This document shows, one piece after another, positions 1 through 6,187 of a DNA stretch of 6,187 bases (positions within the stretch are counted from its first letter, which is position 1; every line of letters starts with the position of its first letter). The stretch comes from an uncultured Oscillospiraceae bacterium (GTDB taxonomy: Bacteria > Bacillota > Clostridia > Oscillospirales > Acutalibacteraceae), in NCBI GenBank assembly GCA_900555545.1, contig USLQ01000071.1, positions 1-6,187 of the forward strand, written 5' to 3'. Made by a program: the position numbers and the translations under genes. The notes beneath the pieces are model-generated. The model was not told where the DNA came from. It did no database searches and saw only the letters and a program-made list of their open reading frames with translations.

Positions 1-32
1 CCGCCACTTGTTAATACACCGATAGTCTTCAT
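1..32 (-). CDS. pfkA: 6-phosphofructokinase, N-terminal fragment
   Basis: Only the first ten codons and two bases of the eleventh lie in the window; the gene runs off the left edge. The visible peptide MKTIGVLTSGG matches the start of ATP-dependent 6-phosphofructokinase, whose N-terminal GVLTSGGD stretch begins the ATP-binding site. The enzyme is cytoplasmic and phosphorylates fructose 6-phosphate to the 1,6-bisphosphate, the committed step of glycolysis. The ATG is set by an AGGGGAG ribosome binding site eight bases upstream. The position directly after dnaE is the usual one in Clostridia and Bacilli, which supports the call strongly despite the short peptide. The gene appears to have its own promoter (95-123). 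A pyrophosphate-dependent relative of the same family cannot be excluded from so few residues. Confidence 0.85.
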   Translation of the reverse strand, partial: MKTIGVLTSG

Positions 33-40
33 AGTTTTAA

Positions 41-47
41 CTCCCCT
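41..47 (-). promoter_or_regulatory. Ribosome binding site of pfkA
   Basis: On the minus strand this reads AGGGGAG, followed by eight bases and the ATG at 32-30. It is close to the Shine-Dalgarno consensus at normal spacing and fixes the pfkA start. Confidence 0.8.
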
Positions 48-94
48 TGATGTGTAATAATAAAACGCAAAATAATTTTTAGATATGCATACTT

Positions 95-123
95 ATAATA
101 CAATAAAGCGGGCAAATAATCAA
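95..123 (-). promoter_or_regulatory. Predicted vegetative-sigma promoter for pfkA
   Basis: On the minus strand a -35 box TTGATT (123-118; four of six bases match TTGACA) and a -10 box TATTAT (100-95; five of six match TATAAT) are separated by exactly 17 bases. Transcription would begin near position 88, giving a leader of about 55 bases before the pfkA ATG. The promoter lies in the only AT-rich non-coding gap of the window, between dnaE and pfkA, which is where one would be expected. It suggests that pfkA can be transcribed independently of the upstream division and replication genes, with possible read-through from dnaE added. This is a sequence-motif prediction only. Confidence 0.65.
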
Positions 124-126
124 GCC

Positions 127-140
127 TTACGCGCGCATAA
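127..140. repeat. Imperfect GC-core palindrome after dnaE
   Basis: TTACGCGCGCATAA is a near-perfect inverted repeat with one mismatched pair, starting five bases beyond the dnaE stop codon. As RNA on the minus strand it could fold into about five pairs (one G-U) around a four-base CGCG loop. No run of U follows, so it does not meet the usual standard for an intrinsic terminator. It lies just upstream of the -35 box of the pfkA promoter (118-123), so it could instead be a protein-binding site, a weak 3' end structure, or chance. Confidence 0.35.
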
Positions 141-144
141 ATTC

Positions 145-3100
145 CTAAATTCTACCAGATTCGGGCGGACGGTACACGACATTTTCCCCTCCCAGGATCA
201 ATCGCAGTTCCCGAAGCATCGGCTCCCACTCCGAGCGCGGCGCGCGGACGTACCCACTGCCCGGCGTAAAGTAATATACCGGTTCCTCCCCATCAAAAAT
301 ACGCAGTATTTTTTGTGCCTGACGGGCGGGTGCGGCATCTAATGCATCCACACGTAAAAACAGCCCGTTGCGTGTGTGGCTCTTGTGTACCGGCTCCGGA
401 CTTGAACGATCTGGAGAGGGCTCCCGCTGGGCAAGCTGCTCCGCAGTGGGGATCCGCTCGATCTGCTCGCAGACGACCTTTGCATCGCTGTCCTCCCGCA
501 AGCTGAGACGCCCGCGCAGTAGAATCGGTTCATCCTCATGAATCAGGGCGGCATAGCGTTCCAGCGTAGCGGCAAATACGAGTACTTCAATCTCGCCATT
601 CATATCCTCTACAGTCAAAAACGCCATGGTTTGATTGGCGCGGACATTTTTCTTTTTCAGGGAGGTGACAATGCCGAAGATCCGCACCCTGCTGTTGTCC
701 TGATAAGTGCCGTTCTCCTGCTCCCCCGCACGGTTCAATGCCGCAATGCTGTCGCAGCAGAGCGCTTCAAACACGTCGCGGTAGTCATCCATCGGATGGC
801 CGGTGACATAGACGCCGATCGTCTCCTTTTCCCGCCGCAGCCGCTCTTTGGCCGGGAAATCCGGGATATCCGGCATGGCTGGGCCCTCCTCCCTTATATA
901 GGACTGACCGCCCAAGTCGAACAGGCCGATCTGCCCCTCTACATTCCGATGCTTTTCGCTGTCGATCTCCTCAATCATCTCGGGGAGCGCTTGCAGCATC
1001 TGGCGCCGGCCGGGGCCGAGCCCATCCAATGCGCCACTGTAAATCAGGCTCTCGACGGCGCGCCGGTTAAAGTCCCGACCGTGCACCCGCTTGCAGAAGG
1101 TATAGAGCGAAGTATACTCCCCATTTAACTGACGTTCTCCGAGGATCCGATCGATAAAACCGGAACCGAGGTTTTTGATTGCCAGCAGTCCAAATCGAAT
1201 CTTCCCCTGACGCACGGTAAACTGTTTGCCGCTCTCGTTGACGCTTGGCGGCAGGACGTCAATTCCAAGGGCGGCCGCCTCTTTAATATAGCGCCGCACT
1301 TTGCCTGCGTCTTCCAGCACACTGGTGAGCAGCGAGGCCATAAACTCGGCGGGATAGTGGCACTTGAGATACGCCGTGCGGTAGGCGACCAGCGCATAGG
1401 CCGCCGCATGGGACTTGTTAAAGGCATACGAGGCAAAGGACGTCATGTCGTCAAAGATTTCGTTTGCCAATTGTTCCGGGACACCACGCCGGATGGCACC
1501 CTCGCACTCCCAGGTGCCGTCCTCGCGCTGGAGGCCGTAAATAAAATTGCGGCGCTCCCGCTCCATCACATCGTGCTTTTTTTTGGACATGGCACGGCGC
1601 ACGATATCTGCCCGGCCATAGGAATACCCCGCCAGCTTGCGGAATACCTGCATCACCTGTTCCTGATAGACAAGGCAGCCGTAGGTCACATCCAAAATAT
1701 CCTTGAGCAGAGGCGTCTTATAGCGTATTTTTTCCGGATGATGGCGGTTTTCCACATATGTGGGAATGGAGGCCATGGGCCCCGGCCGGTAAAGCGAAAT
1801 GACCGCGATCAGATCCTCCAAATATTCCGGCTTGAGCGCCATGATCGCGTTGCGCATCCCCTCGGATTCAAACTGGAACACGCCCTCCGTCTTACCGGCT
1901 GAGATCATCTGATACGTCTCCGGATCCGCCGTATCGATACCGTCGATATCCAGCGGGACGCCGCGCTTATTGACGAGCTTGACGCAGTCATCGATTACCG
2001 TCAGTGTCCGCAGGCCGAGGAAATCCATCTTCAGCAGGCCGAGCTCCTCCAGTATGGTCATGGTGTACTGGGTGACTACATCGTTATCACTCAGCGCCAG
2101 CGGAACATAGGAGGAAACCGGCTCGTGCGTGATGACAACACCCGCAGCGTGCCTGGAGGCGTGGCGCGGCATCCCCTCCACCTTGCGTGCGGTATCGATC
2201 AGTTCGCGCACCTGACGGTCTGACTCATACTCCTCGCGCAGTTCCTTTGACTGCTGGAGCGCCCCGTCAATGGAGATGTTAAACACCCGCGGGAATTTTT
2301 TGACCACGGAATCCACGGCGGAATAGGCCATCCCCATCGCCCGGCCGACATCACGCACCGCTGCACGCGCCGCCATGGTGCCAAACGTGATAATCTGAGC
2401 GACGTGATCCGCCCCATATTTACGCACCACGTAATCCACGACCTCACCGCGGCGCTCATAGCAAAAATCAATATCAAAATCCGGCATACTGACGCGCTCC
2501 GGATTTAAAAAGCGCTCAAAGAGGAGATTGTACTGCATCGGGTCAATCCCGGTAATCCCAATACAGTAGGCGGCAATACTGCCCGCCCCGGAACCGCGGC
2601 CCGGCCCCACCGGGATCCCCTGGGATTTGGCGTAATTGACAAAGTCCCATACAATCAGGTAATAGTCCACATACCCCATGGTGTTGATGACGCCCAGCTC
2701 ATAGTCCAGCCGGTCGCGGTACGCCTGAGGGGCGTTCTCGCCGTACCGGCGCAAAAATCCAGCCTCGCACATCCCCTTAAAATATTCGAAATGGTCCTGA
2801 TGATCCGGCACTTCAAAGTGCGGCAGCTTGGTATGTCCAAAATCAAAGGTCACATTGCAGCGTTCCGCAATTGCCGCAGTCATCTCAACTGCCTCGGGGT
2901 GGTTTGGAAAGAGCTCACGCATCTCCACCTCCGTCTTCAGGTAAAAGTTATCGCTGCCAAAGTCGAGCCCCGTCTCCTCGTCAATGGTGTGGTTTGTCTG
3001 GATACAGATGAGAATCTTTTGGATCTGTGCATCCGACCGCTCGATATAGTGGGTGTCGTTTGTCACGACAAGGGGGATCCCCGTATCGCGCGAGAGGCGC

Positions 3101-3672
3101 TCTAGCCCCTCGTTGACCACCGCCTGGTCCGGGATAAAGTGGTTCTGCATCTCCAAAAAATAATTCCCCGGCCCAAAGATATCCGCATACCAGAGCGCGG
3201 TCTGTTTGGCCCCCTCGTAGTCTCCGCGGATCAAAGCACGTGGGATCTCCCCCGCCAGGCAGGCGGAAAGGCAGATCAACCCCTCGTGATACTGCTCAAT
3301 CAACTCGTGATCAACGCGCGGCTTGCCATAAAAGCCCTCCGTCCAGGCGAGGGAGAGCATTTTAATCAAATTCTGGTAGCCGGTATTATTTTCACAGAGT
3401 AAAATTAAATGGTTGTGCTCGTAGTCAAGCGAACGGTTCTTATCAAAGCGGGAGCGCGCCGACACATAGACCTCACAGCCAATGATCGGTTTGACGCCCG
3501 CCTTTTGAGCAGCCTTATAAAAATCGACCACGCCAAACATATTGCCGTGGTCGGTAATGGCGACGGCCTGCTGCCCGGCAGCCTTGACCGCATCCATCAA
3601 TTTATTCAGCCGGCACACACCGTCCAGCAGGCTGTATTCCGTATGCAGATGAAGATGTGCAAATCCGGCCAT
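145..3672 (-). CDS. dnaE: DNA polymerase III subunit alpha (DnaE type)
   Basis: This is a full-length C-family replicative polymerase of 1175 residues (E. coli DnaE has 1160), acting at the replication fork with the sliding clamp. Domains in order: PHP domain (about 1-270) with H8, H10, D41-H42, E67, D206 and H208; palm and fingers with PVGPGRGSGAGS (354-365), the catalytic pair D400 and D402 in PDFDIDF, the third catalytic Asp D550 in KMDFLG, and HASRHAAG (504-511); a helix-hairpin-helix region around 810-850; an internal clamp-binding motif QIGLF (914-918); an OB fold (about 993-1073); a polar linker; and a short C-terminal domain typical of Gram-positive DnaE. The chosen ATG has an AAGGAGG site seven bases upstream and gives the usual MAGFAHLHLH start. 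A second ATG at 3693 would add seven residues. Clostridia normally also carry PolC, so this may share synthesis with it; that cannot be seen here. Confidence 0.97.
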   Translation of the reverse strand: MAGFAHLHLHTEYSLLDGVCRLNKLMDAVKAAGQQAVAITDHGNMFGVVDFYKAAQKAGVKPIIGCEVYVSARSRFDKNRSLDYEHNHLILLCENNTGYQNLIKMLSLAWTEGFYGKPRVDHELIEQYHEGLICLSACLAGEIPRALIRGDYEGAKQTALWYADIFGPGNYFLEMQNHFIPDQAVVNEGLERLSRDTGIPLVVTNDTHYIERSDAQIQKILICIQTNHTIDEETGLDFGSDNFYLKTEVEMRELFPNHPEAVEMTAAIAERCNVTFDFGHTKLPHFEVPDHQDHFEYFKGMCEAGFLRRYGENAPQAYRDRLDYELGVINTMGYVDYYLIVWDFVNYAKSQGIPVGPGRGSGAGSIAAYCIGITGIDPMQYNLLFERFLNPERVSMPDFDIDFCYERRGEVVDYVVRKYGADHVAQIITFGTMAARAAVRDVGRAMGMAYSAVDSVVKKFPRVFNISIDGALQQSKELREEYESDRQVRELIDTARKVEGMPRHASRHAAGVVITHEPVSSYVPLALSDNDVVTQYTMTILEELGLLKMDFLGLRTLTVIDDCVKLVNKRGVPLDIDGIDTADPETYQMISAGKTEGVFQFESEGMRNAIMALKPEYLEDLIAVISLYRPGPMASIPTYVENRHHPEKIRYKTPLLKDILDVTYGCLVYQEQVMQVFRKLAGYSYGRADIVRRAMSKKKHDVMERERRNFIYGLQREDGTWECEGAIRRGVPEQLANEIFDDMTSFASYAFNKSHAAAYALVAYRTAYLKCHYPAEFMASLLTSVLEDAGKVRRYIKEAAALGIDVLPPSVNESGKQFTVRQGKIRFGLLAIKNLGSGFIDRILGERQLNGEYTSLYTFCKRVHGRDFNRRAVESLIYSGALDGLGPGRRQMLQALPEMIEEIDSEKHRNVEGQIGLFDLGGQSYIREEGPAMPDIPDFPAKERLRREKETIGVYVTGHPMDDYRDVFEALCCDSIAALNRAGEQENGTYQDNSRVRIFGIVTSLKKKNVRANQTMAFLTVEDMNGEIEVLVFAATLERYAALIHEDEPILLRGRLSLREDSDAKVVCEQIERIPTAEQLAQREPSPDRSSPEPVHKSHTRNGLFLRVDALDAAPARQAQKILRIFDGEEPVYYFTPGSGYVRAPRSEWEPMLRELRLILGGENVVYRPPESGRI

Positions 3673-3679
3673 GCCGCCG

Positions 3680-3686
3680 CCTCCTT
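3680..3686 (-). promoter_or_regulatory. Ribosome binding site choosing the dnaE start
   Basis: The minus strand reads AAGGAGG, a perfect anti-16S match, seven bases before the ATG at 3672-3670. It favours that ATG over the one at 3693-3691, which overlaps the whiA stop. The site itself would be coding (residues E-G-G) if translation began at the upstream ATG. Confidence 0.8.
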
Positions 3687-3692
3687 CAACCA

Positions 3693-4592
3693 TTACGTTT
3701 CCTCTTTGATCTCCTGCGCGATCTCCACGATCCGACGCAGGCGGTGATTGACACCAGAGCGGGAAATCGGCTCATCGATCGTCTCCCCGATCTCCCGCAA
3801 ACTCATCTCCGGATTGTCCCGCCGGATGATGGCGACCTTACGCAGCTGCTCCGGCAGAGAATCCAGCCCCCGGAAGCGCTCAATTTTACGAATGGCCTCC
3901 ACCTGCTGCATAGCCGCATCCACTGTTCGGGTGATATTGGCCGTTTCAAAATTTGTCTTACGGTTAATGTTGTTACGCATATCCTTGTACATTTTGACGC
4001 CCATGATCTGCAGGGAGGAGTTTGCCGCGCCCATAAAGGTGAGGATATCTTCAATGGACTCACTATCCTTAAAGTAGATCACCCGCACGCCCTTACGCAC
4101 GACCATCTTTGGCCGAAAATCGTATTCCTCCAGCAGCTTGATCAAATCCTTACAGATATTCAGGTATGGGATCGAAAATTCCAGATGGTAGTCCTTATCT
4201 GGAGCTGTCACTGTGCCACAGACAAGAAACGCGCCGCGTACAAAAGCACTCGCACAGCAGTCGTCAGAGATGTTCGCACGGTTGATTCGCATCCCTCCGC
4301 TTCCGGCATGTCCAAAGATATCGAAAATTTTCTTTCGCTCCTCCGCCCGCTCGATCTCCACCAGGTTTTTTCCCGCATCTGATACGGTGAGCAGCGGCGT
4401 AACGCCGCAGGCCCGATGGATAAAATCACAATAGCACTGTGCCACCTCCGAATAGTCTGACTGAATACAGATATCATATGTGGCAAAACAGCGCCCAAAC
4501 AGCGCCATAGCATACGCCTGTGCGTGTACACAGCACTCCTTCAGATCCGTAATCTGGCACAGCTCGATTTTTACATCATGTGAAAAAGACAT
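3693..4592 (-). CDS. whiA: DNA-binding protein WhiA
   Basis: WhiA is a 299-residue DNA-binding protein of Gram-positive bacteria. In Streptomyces it is a sporulation regulator; in Bacillus it influences cell division and chromosome segregation. The N-terminal part (about 1-200) matches the degenerate LAGLIDADG homing-endonuclease fold, with the family stretches FVRGAFLVCGTV (117-128) and YHLEFS (135-140). The C-terminal part carries KMYKDMRNNINR (200-211), then a helix-turn-helix with SLREIGETIDEPISRSGVNHRLRRI (264-288), which is very characteristic. The ATG is preceded by only a weak GGTGG four bases upstream, 13 bases after the rapZ stop, so translation is probably coupled to rapZ. No in-frame alternative start lies nearby; a longer reading frame back to 4730 would overlap rapZ by about 125 bases and adds no family sequence. 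The N-terminal half holds twelve cysteines, the C-terminal half none. The stop codon overlaps an ATG in the dnaE frame. Confidence 0.96.
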   Translation of the reverse strand: MSFSHDVKIELCQITDLKECCVHAQAYAMALFGRCFATYDICIQSDYSEVAQCYCDFIHRACGVTPLLTVSDAGKNLVEIERAEERKKIFDIFGHAGSGGMRINRANISDDCCASAFVRGAFLVCGTVTAPDKDYHLEFSIPYLNICKDLIKLLEEYDFRPKMVVRKGVRVIYFKDSESIEDILTFMGAANSSLQIMGVKMYKDMRNNINRKTNFETANITRTVDAAMQQVEAIRKIERFRGLDSLPEQLRKVAIIRRDNPEMSLREIGETIDEPISRSGVNHRLRRIVEIAQEIKEET

Positions 4593-4605
4593 AAGACCAC
4601 CATGT

Positions 4606-5463
4606 TTATTTTTCGATATCCCGGTGCGTAACACCCACCGGCAATCGCTGATCTGTGAGATGGGCGGCCAGCAGTTGTGCGAACGTGACCGAACGGTGCT
4701 TCCCCCCTGTGCAGCCGATCGAGATGACAAGCTGGCTCTTTCCCTCCGCCTGATAGAGGGGGACCAGATAGTCGATCAGGCCAAACAGCTTGGGCACAAG
4801 ATTTTGCGCCTGCGGAAATTTCATCACATAATCGCGAACCGGCGCATCCAGCCCCGTCTGGTGCTTCAATTCGGGAATATAAAATGGATTGGGCAGGCAG
4901 CGCACATCGAATACAAGATCCGATCCGCTGGGGATCCCATATTTGAATCCGAATGACATCACGTGGATTTTCATCCCTGCGCCCGGATTTTCTAAAAACA
5001 GTGCGGAGATCCGCTCACGGAACTGCCCAACTGTAAATCCGGACGTATCCACCACGTAGTCCGCAATCTGGCGGATTGGCCGCAGGATCTCCCGCTCCGC
5101 CTCGATCGCCGCATCTAAATCCCCGCCCTTCTGCTCAAGCAGCGGATGCCTACGGCGCGTCTCCTCGTACCGGCGATGGATGACCGGTGTATCCGCCTCA
5201 ATGTACAGGATCTTATAGGGGCACTCAATCCGCTTTAGTTCTTTTAGAGCGCCGAACACCTCACCAAACATTTCACCACCGCGCACATCGGTCACAACGG
5301 CGACACGATCATGCTTTTCCGCCGACTGCAAAATCAGCTGGGCAAAGGTGGGGATCAGCTTGGGCGGCATGTTGTCCACGCAAAAAAAGCCAATATCCTC
5401 CAAAAAGTCAACCGCCCGCGACTTTCCCGCGCCGGAAAGGCCGGTGACAACAACCAATTCCAT
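4606..5463 (-). CDS. rapZ: RapZ/YvcJ family P-loop nucleotide-binding protein
   Basis: This is a 285-residue member of the RapZ (YvcJ, formerly YhbJ) family, near the usual length. The N-terminal P-loop has Walker A GLSGAGKS (8-15), followed by the family motif FLEDIGFFCVDN (20-31) and a Walker B-like VAVVTDVRGG (54-63). The C-terminal domain has HVMSFGFKYGIP (167-178), FDVRCLPNPF (185-194) and GCTGGKHRSV (250-259), all diagnostic. In E. coli RapZ binds the small RNA GlmZ, guides RNase E and senses glucosamine 6-phosphate. GlmZ is not known in Firmicutes, where YvcJ hydrolyses nucleotides and affects competence, so the exact role here is open. The start is the third of three clustered in-frame ATGs (5478, 5469, 5463), because only this one has a well-spaced GGGGAG site and gives the family start MELVVVTG. 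It follows murB by 27 bases and precedes whiA by 13. Confidence 0.95.
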   Translation of the reverse strand: MELVVVTGLSGAGKSRAVDFLEDIGFFCVDNMPPKLIPTFAQLILQSAEKHDRVAVVTDVRGGEMFGEVFGALKELKRIECPYKILYIEADTPVIHRRYEETRRRHPLLEQKGGDLDAAIEAEREILRPIRQIADYVVDTSGFTVGQFRERISALFLENPGAGMKIHVMSFGFKYGIPSGSDLVFDVRCLPNPFYIPELKHQTGLDAPVRDYVMKFPQAQNLVPKLFGLIDYLVPLYQAEGKSQLVISIGCTGGKHRSVTFAQLLAAHLTDQRLPVGVTHRDIEK

Positions 5464-5470
5464 TGCCATA

Positions 5471-5476
5471 CTCCCC
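5471..5476 (-). promoter_or_regulatory. Ribosome binding site choosing the rapZ start
   Basis: The minus strand reads GGGGAG, seven bases upstream of the ATG at 5463-5461. The site overlaps the two earlier in-frame ATGs (5478 and 5469), leaving one base before the second, so it can serve only the third. Confidence 0.7.
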
Positions 5477-5490
5477 ATACGTCTGCATTT

Positions 5491-6187
5491 CTATTCGATC
5501 ATCATAACCTCCGGCTCCAGAGAAATACCGGTCTGCTCACGCACCGTATCCTGGACAAGCCGGATCAGCGCCTTAACATCCTCACAGGTCGCCCCGCCTG
5601 TGTTAATAATAAATCCGGCATGCTTCTCGCTTACCTGGGCCCCGCCGACCCGCCGGCCCTTCAAGCCGCACTGCTCAATTAACGTGCCGGCAAAATGATC
5701 CGGCGGGCGCTTAAAAACACTCCCCGCACTCGGATATTCTACCGGCTGTTTAGCCCGCCGGCGGCCGATCAGGTCCTCCATTTTAGCCTTAATTTCCCGC
5801 CGGTCCCCGTGCTTGAGCTGAAGCGTTACGGCAGTAATCATACACCCGTTGTGTTTGTAGGCGCTGTCGCGATAACCGAACGCCAACGCATCCCCGGTAA
5901 GTTCCCCAATCGCCCCCTCCGGCGTGATATGGCGGCAACTCACAATGACATCCTTCATCTCACCGCCGTAGGCACCGGCGTTCATGTAAGCGGCCCCGCC
6001 GGCACTGCCTGGGATCCCATAGGCAAACTCAAGGCCCGTCAAGCCGTTTTCCAAGGCAAACATGCACAGCCGTGAAAGCGGAACCCCCGCACCGCAGCGG
6101 ATTGTCTCCCCCTCCACGGACAGTGTGACAAAATCCCCTTCCAGATGCAGAATCACGCCGTTATAACCCGCATCCGAGAAGAGCACA
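5491..6187 (-). CDS. murB: UDP-N-acetylmuramate dehydrogenase, 5' end missing
   Basis: MurB is the cytoplasmic FAD enzyme that reduces UDP-GlcNAc-enolpyruvate to UDP-MurNAc with NADPH, the second committed step of peptidoglycan synthesis. The visible 231 residues lack the N-terminal part, roughly 70 residues, including most of the GNGSN-type FAD loop; the first visible residues, VLFSDAGYNG, are what follows that loop. Counting from there, the FAD domain continues with GIPGSAGGAAYMNAGAYGGE (57-76). Substrate-domain motifs follow: FGYRDSAYK (103-111) with the conserved Arg at 106, PSAGSVFK (152-159) with the catalytic Ser at 156, and the C-terminal LEPEV with the catalytic Glu at 226. The compact substrate domain is that of the Gram-positive (type II) form. 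The GTG at 6186 is an internal valine codon, not a start. The reading frame is intact to its TAG stop. Confidence 0.96.
   Translation of the reverse strand, partial: VLFSDAGYNGVILHLEGDFVTLSVEGETIRCGAGVPLSRLCMFALENGLTGLEFAYGIPGSAGGAAYMNAGAYGGEMKDVIVSCRHITPEGAIGELTGDALAFGYRDSAYKHNGCMITAVTLQLKHGDRREIKAKMEDLIGRRRAKQPVEYPSAGSVFKRPPDHFAGTLIEQCGLKGRRVGGAQVSEKHAGFIINTGGATCEDVKALIRLVQDTVREQTGISLEPEVMMIE

Larger units (their letters stand above)
33..144 (-). other. Intergenic region between dnaE and pfkA
   Basis: This 112-base gap is the only sizeable non-coding stretch in the window and is clearly richer in A and T than the genes on either side. In the direction of transcription it holds the small palindrome (140-127), the -35 and -10 boxes, an eight-base palindrome TATGCATA (91-84) at the predicted transcription start, an AT-rich leader, and the pfkA ribosome binding site. 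I see no intrinsic terminator with a U-run, no small reading frame worth calling, and no recognisable riboswitch. Confidence 0.7.

Noticed and set aside
127..140. Intrinsic terminator of the dnaE operon
   Set aside because: The stem is only about five pairs and no U-run follows on the minus strand, so it is listed only as a palindrome.
538..1128. Plus-strand open frame of 196 codons opposite dnaE
   Set aside because: It lies wholly antisense to the conserved DnaE coding sequence, has no recognisable family motif and looks like a shadow of codon bias on the other strand. The same holds for the plus-strand frames at 1357-1902 and 3657-4382.
3693..4730. Longer whiA frame starting at 4730
   Set aside because: The extra 46 residues resemble no WhiA protein and overlap the well-supported 3' end of rapZ; the start at 4592 gives the normal family N-terminus.
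5464..5478. Earlier rapZ starts at 5478 and 5469
   Set aside because: The first lacks a convincing ribosome binding site and the second has only one base between GGGGAG and ATG. The third ATG gives the standard MELVVVTG beginning.
2612..6018. GGGATCCC palindrome recurring at 2612, 3074, 4931 and 6011
   Set aside because: Every copy encodes Gly-Ile-Pro in frame (GGG ATC CCN) in dnaE (twice), rapZ and murB. Amino-acid sequence and codon preference explain it, so it is not a dispersed repeat or binding site.
6184..6186. GTG at the right edge as the murB start
   Set aside because: It encodes an internal valine just after the FAD-binding loop; starting there would remove the N-terminal part of the FAD domain. 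The gene is simply cut by the window edge.

Overview
The window reads as one continuous block of conserved housekeeping genes from a low-G+C-phylum (Firmicutes/Bacillota) bacterium, most likely a fairly GC-rich member of the Clostridia. The order murB - rapZ - whiA - dnaE - pfkA is a well-known Firmicutes neighbourhood. DnaE and WhiA have the sequence style of clostridial orthologues, including the DnaE C-terminal domain. A family such as Oscillospiraceae would fit, but the sequence alone does not fix a genus. I see no mobile element, CRISPR array, tRNA or rRNA.

All genes lie on the minus strand, so the direction of transcription is from position 6187 towards position 1. In that order: murB (6187-5491, its 5' end lies outside the window), rapZ (5463-4606), whiA (4592-3693), dnaE (3672-145), and the first eleven codons of pfkA (32-1). 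The gaps are 27, 13 and 20 bases, with no terminator-like structure between them, so murB-rapZ-whiA-dnaE look like one transcription unit. The only real intergenic stretch is 33-144 (112 bases). It is AT-rich and carries a convincing vegetative-type promoter for pfkA with a 17-base spacer and a good ribosome binding site.

The genes join several core processes. MurB makes UDP-MurNAc for peptidoglycan. RapZ is a P-loop nucleotide-binding protein tied in other bacteria to amino-sugar supply or competence. WhiA is a DNA-binding protein linked to cell division and growth. DnaE is a replicative DNA polymerase subunit. PfkA commits sugar to glycolysis.

I do not see a new system here. Points worth a second look: the yvcK gene usually found between rapZ and whiA is absent; the DnaE PHP domain keeps what looks like a full metal-binding set and may be a working proofreading nuclease; dnaE has two plausible starts, one coupled to the whiA stop; an in-frame A8-G slippery tract sits in the dnaE catalytic core; and a small palindrome lies at the predicted pfkA transcription start.
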